NCBI RefSeq assembly: GCF_000337535.1
Contig: NZ_AOIP01000022.1
Coordinates: 1-32,799 of the forward strand
DNA length: 32,799 nucleotides
DNA from: Natrialba aegyptia DSM 13077
GTDB taxonomy: Archaea > Halobacteriota > Halobacteria > Halobacteriales > Natrialbaceae
Direction: 5' to 3'
The notes beneath the pieces were generated by a model. That model was not told the DNA's origin and made no database searches. It worked only from the letters and a program-made list of their open reading frames with translations. Both the position numbers and the translations under genes were made by a program. This document shows positions 7,112 to 12,847 of the stretch, one piece after another; the first letter of the stretch is position 1, and each line of letters opens with the position of its first letter.

Positions 7112-7129
7112 AGATATGTAATCATATCT
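7112..7129. promoter_or_regulatory. Palindromic operator between divergent regulators
   Basis: Perfect dyad AGATATG-TAAT-CATATCT occupies nearly all of the 28-bp space between the starts at 7103 (minus) and 7132 (plus). AT-rich elements for both leaderless promoters overlap it. PadR proteins bind AT-rich dyads like this; either flanking regulator could use it. Confidence 0.65.
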
Positions 7130-7131
7130 GT

Positions 7132-7410
7132 ATGTACGATCTTACGGGCTTCCAGCGCGACTTATTGTATACAGTTGCTGGACAGGACGATCCACATGGC
7201 CTGGCAGTCAAAGATGAACTCGAAGAGTATTATGAGACAGAAGTCCATCACGGCCGTCTCTATCCGAATCTCGATACACTTGTAGACAAAGGTCTCGTTG
7301 AGAAAGGCCAAGAAGATCGCCGGACGAACTTCTACTCGGTTACACGTCGCGGAACTCGTGAGATTGAAGCACGGCGTGAATGGGAAAACCAGTACATCGA
7401 CGGTAGCTAG
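7132..7410 (+). CDS. PadR-family transcriptional regulator
   Basis: 92 aa, the short PadR form without a long C-terminal dimerisation domain. The sequence follows the family plan: 'LTGFQRDLLYTVAGQDDPHG' start, 'AVKDELEEYYETEVHHGRLY' with the diagnostic G-R-L-Y-P-N-L recognition helix, 'LDTLVDKGLVEKG' and the wing 'DRRTNFYSVTRRGTREI'. The ATG at 7132 is preferred because it lies immediately after the shared palindrome. A much longer open frame starting at 6871 runs through the opposite gene and is not credible. Likely autoregulated through 7112-7129. Confidence 0.87.
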   Translation: MYDLTGFQRDLLYTVAGQDDPHGLAVKDELEEYYETEVHHGRLYPNLDTLVDKGLVEKGQEDRRTNFYSVTRRGTREIEARREWENQYIDGS

Positions 7411-7663
7411 GATTGGTTTCCTTTCCCTGAATCGAGGCGCTAAGCCCTCTTCTTCAGCGAGTGCCGAAGGCGTGAGCAAAATCTTCGTTTTCTGATGTGC
7501 GAACGAGATGCGGAGCGTCTCGTCAACGCTGCTCGTGTTTCTTGGAACGACCTCCGAAATCCACATCCAGACAGATGCGTCGCAGTGCACTCTAGTTCCA
7601 CTCTCTGAAAGCAGGTATGAAAATACGCGTAATACCTATTAGGCATTACATCTTAGTAAAGAT
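7411..7663. promoter_or_regulatory. Intergenic region with VapB-type operator
   Basis: No gene is recognised in the first 200 bp. An imperfect 21-bp palindrome at 7629-7649 (GTAAT-A-CCTA-T-TAGG-C-ATTAC, one mismatched pair) ends 14 bp before the antitoxin ATG at 7664. It overlaps the expected TATA position, so it is the likely autorepression operator of the antitoxin-toxin pair. Confidence 0.55.
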
Positions 7664-7945
7664 ATGCCGCGCGTTACCACTAAAGGCCAGGTCACTATCC
7701 CGAAGGAAATTCGGGATACGCTCGGAATCGAACCCGGTGACGAAATCGCGTTCGAAGAGGCTGAGGCTGGCTACAAGATCCGAAAAAAAGAACCGACTAC
7801 CGCAGACGGAGAAGATCCCTTCGAAAAATACCGTGGCAGTGCCGAAAGCGATGAGACAATGCCGGATCGAATGCGTCGGCTCCGCAGCGAGTACCCCCGT
7901 GATGTCGGTAACGATGAAGACGATGAGTCGGAGGGAGAGGCGTGA
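7664..7945 (+). CDS. vapB: AbrB/SpoVT-type antitoxin (VapB-like)
   Basis: 93 aa. The N-terminal 45 residues are a classic swapped-hairpin AbrB domain: MPRVTTKGQVTIPKEIRDTL, then GIEPGDEIAFEEAEAGYKIR. The acidic C-terminal tail (about 50-93, ending in DDESEGEA) would occupy and inhibit the toxin active site. In such modules the antitoxin represses its own promoter; the palindrome at 7629-7649 suits this. Its TGA overlaps the GTG start of the PIN-domain gene by four bases (GTGA), the usual coupling of antitoxin and toxin. Confidence 0.9.
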   Translation: MPRVTTKGQVTIPKEIRDTLGIEPGDEIAFEEAEAGYKIRKKEPTTADGEDPFEKYRGSAESDETMPDRMRRLRSEYPRDVGNDEDDESEGEA

Positions 7946-8418
7946 TCACGGCAGTCGATACAAACGCTCTTCTCGCACTTTTGTACGAAGACGAACACAC
8001 CACGAAAAGTGAAGCGGAACTTCGGCGCGTCTACAGAGAGGGGCGGGGTGTTATTACACCACTGGTGTACGCTGAACTCGCAGCAGATGGCCACTTCGAT
8101 ACCCCATCGGAACTCGATCAGTTTCTTGAGGACTTCAGTATTCAGCTCGTTGAACCATCACGAGAGGCATTGTTCCGAGCAGGTGAGCAATTCCAGCAGT
8201 ATACTGTTCGGCGGCCAGATGGGCTTCAATGTCCATCTTGTGGGACGAAACAGACCGTCCGTTGCGAGGAGTGTAGTGAGGATCTTGCACCGCGTCAGCA
8301 TATTGCTGCGGACTTTGTCATTGGTGGACACGCGGCTGTCGACGGAGATGCGTTGGTCAGCTTCGATAACGCCTTCTACGAGACATATTTTCCAGCATTG
8401 ACTGTATATCCTGAGTGA
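7942..8418 (+). CDS. vapC: PIN-domain ribonuclease toxin (VapC-like) with zinc-ribbon insert
   Basis: 158 aa with a GTG start overlapping the antitoxin stop. PIN-domain metal ligands are visible: D6 (AVDTNALL), E45 (YAELAAD), D124 (AADFVIGGHA) and D142 (SFDNAFYETYF). The protein should be an RNase of the VapC type. Between the helical half and the third acidic residue it carries an extra C97-x2-C100-x7-C108-x2-C111 module, a compact zinc knuckle that most VapC toxins lack. This could bind the target RNA or stabilise the fold. It forms a toxin-antitoxin pair with 7664-7945, probably for plasmid stability. Confidence 0.9.
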   Translation: MITAVDTNALLALLYEDEHTTKSEAELRRVYREGRGVITPLVYAELAADGHFDTPSELDQFLEDFSIQLVEPSREALFRAGEQFQQYTVRRPDGLQCPSCGTKQTVRCEECSEDLAPRQHIAADFVIGGHAAVDGDALVSFDNAFYETYFPALTVYPE

Positions 8419-8480
8419 AATGACCTGGGCAGGAACTGATTCGTCTACTGTCTGTTGTGAACTCAAAACCCGTATGTCGA

Positions 8481-8822
8481 TTAGCTCTCCCCGAGGCGAT
8501 TTACTTTCTCGAATCGACTCCAATCGTAGTGGTCGCTCGTCTGGGTAACGACGACAGCTCGAGTTCCGTCGTCGACGATCGAGACGATAATCACGATCTT
8601 CTCGTCTTGCCCGTGATTCCAGTTCTCCTTGTGGACCTCGCGATAGACAGGAATCAGGTACTGGTCCCGCTGCGGGTTGTAGTACACCGTGTTGGGATCG
8701 TGGATGTGTTCCTCGATTTCCCAGGCTTTGAGGTAGCGAAATTCCTTCGACTTGGCAGTGTGGCTCATCGTTACCTCGTACTGGTCGATCTTATCCGACT
8801 GCTCGTCACCCATCGGCGTCAC
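8481..8822 (-). CDS. Hypothetical small protein convergent with the VapBC pair
   Basis: 113 aa from ATG 8822; a second plausible start (MSHTAKSKEF, 19th codon) would give a compact alpha/beta protein of about 95 aa. Features are 'YLKAWEIEEHIHDPNTVYYN', strands 'DQYLIPVYREVHKENWNHGQ', 'EKIVIIVSIVDDGTRAVVVT' and a C-terminal aromatic/Arg segment (HYDWSRFEKVNRL). The layout of helix plus sheet recalls small DUF4258/RelE-like folds, but I cannot support that assignment. Next to a toxin-antitoxin pair, a stability role is possible. Unknown function. Confidence 0.6.
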   Translation of the reverse strand: MTPMGDEQSDKIDQYEVTMSHTAKSKEFRYLKAWEIEEHIHDPNTVYYNPQRDQYLIPVYREVHKENWNHGQDEKIVIIVSIVDDGTRAVVVTQTSDHYDWSRFEKVNRLGES

Positions 8823-9256
8823 CGGGTCTGGTTCCCGATCGACTGTCCGTGACCTGCTGACTCTGTCGGCACGCCATACGAACCAATACGCGAGACGGTC
8901 ACATAACTAGTAGGGTCACTACCGCCGAATCGTTGTTGTGTGGTTACTCTCTGTCGCTCCGACCGGTGGGACGATGGACACTATGGAGTCGCGCGTATGG
9001 TCATTCTCGGCGTCCAATCGGTCAGCACGAACACGCCACTATCGAACTGTAACAAAATCATCTCTATTCTGGTAGGTTGTTCTGAAATAGGCACTACGTA
9101 TACTGATTTTATGATAGTCAGAAAATAGAGATGAATGCGTATCTTTATAATGAATGCGCCCTAGAGATGTACCTAGGAAGTTCGAGGGTTGTCGGGAAGA
9201 ATCCCGGCCCGCTGTTCCAGCAGCGGACCTCGAAGCTTCCGGAGGCTCCAGAAGCT
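8823..9256. promoter_or_regulatory. Intergenic region with long-range inverted repeat and TATA box
   Basis: CATCTCTATT (9059-9068) and AATAGAGATG (9124-9133) form a perfect 10-bp inverted repeat 55 bp apart; the match extends outward imperfectly. A TATA-like CTTTATAAT (about 9142-9150) follows, then short in-frame ATGs. The right end probably includes the promoter and leader of the 9257 gene. The rest (8823-9050) shows nothing recognisable. Confidence 0.4.
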
Positions 9257-9751
9257 ATGAGCAAATCAGAGACGACTCCTCAAAAGCGTACCGACGACCG
9301 ACCGATCCGTCACGAACGATCTATCCACCCCGTCCCTGCCGACTGGGTCCGTCTCGGTCGCGACGAACACATTCTGGCGGGCTACTCTCGATTTGTCGCT
9401 GAGAAAGTCTGCTACGAGTATCGCCTCGAGCGCGACCCCCACGCCGTCGGCGGCCACGTCGAGAAACACCTGCTCTTTGTCGCCTATCGGCAGCCCGAAA
9501 CCGATGAAGTGATCGAACGGCGCTATCAGGCGTCAGTCACTGAAACTGATGCTGAGTCGCTGTCAGTCCCGACCAGCGATCGCGACGGCGACCTTGGTCC
9601 CGAGGATTGGGGCCGGGTCGATTACCAGGCGATCGTGCCGACCGACTCACTGGCCGTGATTCCGAAATGTGTCCGGAACGGCGAACCACGCAACTTCCGT
9701 GCATCCGTGGCCGTTCGACCCGACGAGCCCCGAATCGGAGGCGAGGAATGA
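9257..9751 (+). CDS. Hypothetical haloarchaeal protein, 164 aa
   Basis: The open frame begins at 9131, but I choose ATG 9257 (MSKSETTPQKRTDDRPIRHE). It is preceded by GGAGG at 9240-9244, and the upstream residues are uncharacteristic; a leaderless start at 9169 is also possible because of the TATA-like box near 9146. The protein looks beta-rich: 'VPADWVRLGRDEHILAGYSR', 'KVCYEYRLERDP', 'KHLLFVAYRQPETDEVIERR', then an Asp-rich middle and a final 'RNFRASVAVRPDEPRIGG'. No membrane segment. Function unknown. Its TGA overlaps the next ATG. Confidence 0.65.
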   Translation: MSKSETTPQKRTDDRPIRHERSIHPVPADWVRLGRDEHILAGYSRFVAEKVCYEYRLERDPHAVGGHVEKHLLFVAYRQPETDEVIERRYQASVTETDAESLSVPTSDRDGDLGPEDWGRVDYQAIVPTDSLAVIPKCVRNGEPRNFRASVAVRPDEPRIGGEE

Positions 9752-9864
9752 ACGTTGACGCGGCCCTCGCGAGTGGGCTGCCCGTTGGGATCGGCCAGCG
9801 AGTTCATTTCGATGTGTGTTCGAAGGAACTTGCCCCCCAACGACCATGTTGTGGGTTCAAATGA
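9748..9864 (+). CDS. 38-aa Cys-containing small protein, coupled to the upstream gene
   Basis: ATG 9748 lies in an ATGA overlap with the preceding stop and is preceded by GAGG. The product starts MNVDAALASGLPVGIGQRVH and ends 'PQRPCCGFK', with three Cys and one His that could bind a metal. Translational coupling is the main support; the size is near the limit of what can be called by eye. Confidence 0.45.
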   Translation: MNVDAALASGLPVGIGQRVHFDVCSKELAPQRPCCGFK

Positions 9865-9889
9865 TGGATAGCACTAATCACCTATTATT

Positions 9890-9925
9890 AATAATAACTC
9901 CTACTGAATAAAAGGAGTATGTCGA
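9890..9925. terminator. AT-rich hairpin between convergent genes
   Basis: ACTCCT (9897-9902) and AGGAGT (9913-9918) form a 6-bp stem flanked by AT-rich sequence, between the end of the 9748-9864 gene and the end of the leftward pilin gene. It may serve as a weak bidirectional terminator. Confidence 0.35.
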
Positions 9926-9931
9926 CGGTCG

Positions 9932-10495
9932 TTATGTGTATGCGGGAAGCTCAACCTCGGCGTCAACAACCGTTGTGTCGGAAGAGGTATCGACAACTTG
10001 AGCTTGGATAGTTGCCTCGTTAGATAGATCAGTATCTTCAACTCCAATTGAGTCAACGAGTTCAACAGTTATTGTCGAACCTGCACCGAAATCTTCAGCA
10101 GGACCTGCTTCTAGAGTCACGTCCTTACTTCCTCCGGCCCCGTCATCAACGCTTGCGGTGCTTTGCTCGCCAAGTCCCATTGATGCTATCGTCGCTCCGT
10201 CGTCGTTTCGCAGAACAACATTGATGTTATCTTGGCTAATCGAGTCTCCAGAGCCATGGCTAATATACACGACATCTTGGTTCGAACTAGAGTTATCATA
10301 GTCTGAATTAACGTTCACATCTGCGTTGACGGTTGGGGATGTGTCTCCAAGTCCGTCTCCCATTCCCATCACAGCAGCTGCAATCACAGCAGCAAGAATC
10401 ACAGTGACAGCAACCATTAATATGACTCCAATGACAGGCGATACAGCGCGTTCGTCCTCGTTCCCGAGGAGTTTCGTATTGAGTTTGTCGAACAT
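9932..10495 (-). CDS. Archaeal type IV pilin-like protein (class III signal)
   Basis: 187 aa. N-terminus MFDKLNTKLLGNEDERAVSP, followed by a long hydrophobic helix (VIGVILMVAVTVILAAVIAA). This is the haloarchaeal pilin N-domain (Pilin_N/DUF1628-type), normally cleaved by PibD before the hydrophobic helix, which then forms the pilus core. The rest is a Ser/Thr/Asp-rich beta domain (about 50-187) exposed outside. No assembly ATPase (PilB) or PilC platform is in the window, so a host system would assemble it. The pilus may mediate adhesion or cell-cell contact for the downstream membrane system. A strong TATA-like TATATATA (10641-10648) could drive it with a leader of about 120 nt. Confidence 0.88.
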   Translation of the reverse strand: MFDKLNTKLLGNEDERAVSPVIGVILMVAVTVILAAVIAAAVMGMGDGLGDTSPTVNADVNVNSDYDNSSSNQDVVYISHGSGDSISQDNINVVLRNDDGATIASMGLGEQSTASVDDGAGGSKDVTLEAGPAEDFGAGSTITVELVDSIGVEDTDLSNEATIQAQVVDTSSDTTVVDAEVELPAYT

Positions 10496-10823
10496 GTATG
10501 ATCGGTCGCACCCACGACAGCCGAAGGATTATACATTGGACCGTGGTACGGCCACCCGTGCGGATGGGGGCTCTACACCGACCCACCTGCACACCCTCTC
10601 CGTGTCGCGTTGGTGCTGATAGCAACCAGTGGAGTACCGGTATATATAACTAATCGATAGTGTACGGTTTTGGGTCACATCAGGTTCTGCATGGGTTTCA
10701 CATCTGATAATCAGGGGGGCACAGAAGACTTACAGCACTCTCTTGAACCGACGCCATCTTGCGATTTACTAATCTAATCCTGAAACGGCAATACCCAAGC
10801 CAGTTCAACGACACGAATCACAT
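10496..10823. promoter_or_regulatory. Divergent promoter region between pilin and the 10824 gene
   Basis: Contains TATATATAAC at 10641-10650, readable as a TATA box on both strands. It is about 145 bp from the pilin start and 175 bp from the 10824 start. No convincing gene was found; the short frames here have unlikely composition. Confidence 0.45.
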
Positions 10824-11612
10824 ATGAGCGAGATCGAGTTCGTGACTGCGCGCGATCTCGCGCGCACCTACGACGGCGGGTCCTATCGCGATGCTTGGGA
10901 GGTCGTCGAACAGTATCGTGAGGCGACCAAATATGCAAACACTCACGATGCTGGCTCAAGTGCAGCCGCATCGGCGCTGGACCTTCCCCGAAGCCGACTC
11001 CGAACGTGGATTGATGACGGCGGCAAGCCAGACGTAGTCCATGGTATCGACACGGCCCGCAAGCACGGTTGGCTCGAGTGCACGACTGACGATGATGTGT
11101 TCACCGCGCTGAACGCGCTCGTCGCGAACGTTTTCGCGGGCGGCGCGATCGCCGAGCAATACTATCGACCCTCGTTCGCGCTGAACCATCTCGGTGAGGA
11201 CTCGCACGTGATCGACGCGCTCGAACTGGCCGGCGTCGACTGCCAGATTGTCGACGATCGCGATGGCCGGGCCGACGAAGTCCGCCCGACTGAGGACGGA
11301 ACCGTTCTCGGGCGTGTACTAGCTGTCCTTGGCGCTCCCGTTGGCCCGAAGGCTGACCAAGATATCTCGTTACCGACGTATCTCGTGACTGGACCCGATG
11401 TTCGAGAGACGTTCGTCTATGCGTATCTCGAGAACCGTGCAGTCAAACATGATGGCAAAGATACGCTCACAGTTCGTGAGAAGCGTAACGACGACTATCT
11501 CGCGGGGTTAGCTGCAGTAATCAATGACGTTGCAGGTGGGGGTGTCGAGCGTGGTGAGGGGTCCATCACGATCTCCGCTGAGGCTGCTCGATCGCTTGGA
11601 ACAGTGCGCTGA
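10824..11612 (+). CDS. HTH plus LAGLIDADG-like DNA-binding candidate
   Basis: 262 aa. The N-terminal region (about 1-75) contains helices and a HTH-like segment (SSAAASALDLPRSRLRTWID). The middle and C-terminal parts resemble the LAGLIDADG fold used by homing endonucleases and WhiA-like regulators: 'TALNALVANVFAGGAIAEQY', then 'EDGTVLGRVLAVLGAPVGPK', 'ISLPTYL' and 'FVYAYLENRA'. The phrase 'LGRVLAVLGAPVGxK...LPTYL' is the clearest signal. Family knowledge suggests binding of a long asymmetric DNA site; whether it cuts is unclear, as catalytic acids are not obvious. It is not inside an intron or intein. It stands alone, convergent with the 11686 gene. Confidence 0.6.
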   Translation: MSEIEFVTARDLARTYDGGSYRDAWEVVEQYREATKYANTHDAGSSAAASALDLPRSRLRTWIDDGGKPDVVHGIDTARKHGWLECTTDDDVFTALNALVANVFAGGAIAEQYYRPSFALNHLGEDSHVIDALELAGVDCQIVDDRDGRADEVRPTEDGTVLGRVLAVLGAPVGPKADQDISLPTYLVTGPDVRETFVYAYLENRAVKHDGKDTLTVREKRNDDYLAGLAAVINDVAGGGVERGEGSITISAEAARSLGTVR

Positions 11613-11685
11613 CCGAATCGGTTTTCACGACAGAGAGTGTAGCCACTGGCTGTACCCCGGCACCTGCCACAGTCCTCGGGGGTTC

Positions 11686-11886
11686 TTATTCCGATTCGTT
11701 TTCGTCGACGTCGAAGTCGATCGTCAGTGACGACGCATTGTTCACGAGCCATGCCGCCCGACGCAACCGAGCAGCGTTGTTATACTCGTCGCCGAATCGA
11801 TCTCCAAGCTTCTCGAGTTCAGATTTCGGCATCTTGACCGTCACCGACACATCTTCGTCTTCGTCGCCGACGGGCTCCTCGCCCAT
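11686..11886 (-). CDS. Small RHH-like or antitoxin-like protein
   Basis: 66 aa from ATG 11886 (MGEEPVGDEDEDVSVTVKMP); the frame extends to a TTG at 11913 but the ATG is preferred. A short strand 'VSVTVKMPKSE' followed by two helices (LEKLGDRFGDEY, NNAARLRRAAWLVNN) and an acidic tail is the order of ribbon-helix-helix DNA-binding proteins. Family not confirmed. No toxin partner is adjacent. It probably regulates its own or the neighbouring rightward operon promoter. Confidence 0.6.
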   Translation of the reverse strand: MGEEPVGDEDEDVSVTVKMPKSELEKLGDRFGDEYNNAARLRRAAWLVNNASSLTIDFDVDENESE

Positions 11887-12186
11887 GCGTACCCACTGAC
11901 GGCGACGGGGCAAAAAGTGTAGGAGTTCACGAATGCGACCATTGAATTTTCAGGACAATTCAGAACTTGGTCTAGCTGTCTTTGAATTGTATAAACAGTA
12001 GTTAGCGGTAGTTTCATATGACTAGGAATCTATTCATTTGATAACAAGGTCATCGTCACGGTAATCGTCCCGCACGGCCCGTATTGGATCGGTGCCGGGG
12101 TTTGGGCAGCACCCTCATGGGTGGCCGGTTGACGGGGCCGGGCCGTCTTAGTCGACGGTCCTGAGTAGCCGTTTCTATCGACAACC
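11887..12186. promoter_or_regulatory. Probable promoter/leader of the long rightward block
   Basis: A TATA-like TTGTATAAAC (about 11985-11994) lies about 190 bp before the first gene of the block at 12187. The leader between them is rich in short GC inverted repeats (12090-12160, for example GGCC/GGCC-containing segments). No other gene is seen. Confidence 0.4.
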
Positions 12187-12837
12187 ATGAGTCAGTCACA
12201 ACAGTCTGAGCACCAGCAGTCGGGAGCACAGTATGCCGATCACGATTGGTGGGGGAACAATGATGTTGACGACGAATCGACAACCGGTCACGACCCGGCA
12301 GAGTTTCACTACAAGCGCGAGCGAGCGCAGTGGGTCGCACACGATATCCTCAAGCAAGCGGCCACGCTTGCCTGCCCGATCGCGCTGAATGCTGACCCAA
12401 ATCGCCTTGCATCACTGTTCGAGTGGCTTGAGAACGGCACCGCACGGACAGGGCACGACCCAGATGCGATGCACACGGATAACGAGGTCGTTGAGCTGAC
12501 TGATCCTGAGATATACATGCCGTTGCAGACAAGCGAGGACTATGGCGGCCGTCCACTCGAGTATGGCCAGCGTCCGAGCCGGTCGCGGATCAACCCTGAA
12601 CACGGATACATCGTCGGCCCGCAGATTCTCGACATGGCAGAGGACGAGTTCCTTGCGATTATCGATATGGTGCTCGATCACCTCGTCGCTGATTCCGCTA
12701 TCGGCCTGTCAAAACGTGAACGCGACAAACTTGCTCGTGATTCGCGGCGACTGAAACAGGCCGGCGATCGACGTGATACGGACGTGCTGGCAACGATAAT
12801 CCACGATGCAACGTCGGACGGACCTATTATCGAGTAA
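12187..12837 (+). CDS. Hypothetical acidic protein, first gene of the surface/ATPase block
   Basis: 216 aa soluble protein with a Gln/Ser/His-rich start (MSQSQQSEHQQSGAQYADHD). A helical region follows (RAQWVAHDILKQAATLACPI, with Arg/Leu-rich helices), then a Pro/Tyr/Arg-rich middle. The C-terminal helical domain contains 'GPQILDMAEDEFLAIIDMVL' and 'LSKRERDKLARDSRRLKQAG'. No membrane segment or signal. The next gene starts 10 bp downstream, so they are probably co-transcribed. Family not recognised; it may be a regulatory or scaffolding subunit. Confidence 0.65.
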   Translation: MSQSQQSEHQQSGAQYADHDWWGNNDVDDESTTGHDPAEFHYKRERAQWVAHDILKQAATLACPIALNADPNRLASLFEWLENGTARTGHDPDAMHTDNEVVELTDPEIYMPLQTSEDYGGRPLEYGQRPSRSRINPEHGYIVGPQILDMAEDEFLAIIDMVLDHLVADSAIGLSKRERDKLARDSRRLKQAGDRRDTDVLATIIHDATSDGPIIE

Positions 12838-12847
12838 CGGATTCTCT

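Noticed and set aside
6871-7131. Plus-strand extension of the PadR frame upstream of 7132
   Set aside because: It runs antisense through the HVO_A0114-like gene with an Arg/Ser-rich shadow composition; ATG 7132 gives a standard PadR start.
7162-7590. Minus-strand open frame of 142 codons
   Set aside because: Antisense to the PadR gene and Cys/Phe/Ile-rich; no promoter or ribosome site.
12806-12847. Upstream ATG at 12806 for the giant surface protein
   Set aside because: It lies within the end of the preceding gene and adds a non-signal-like sequence; ATG 12848 gives a compact basic start before the hydrophobic segment.
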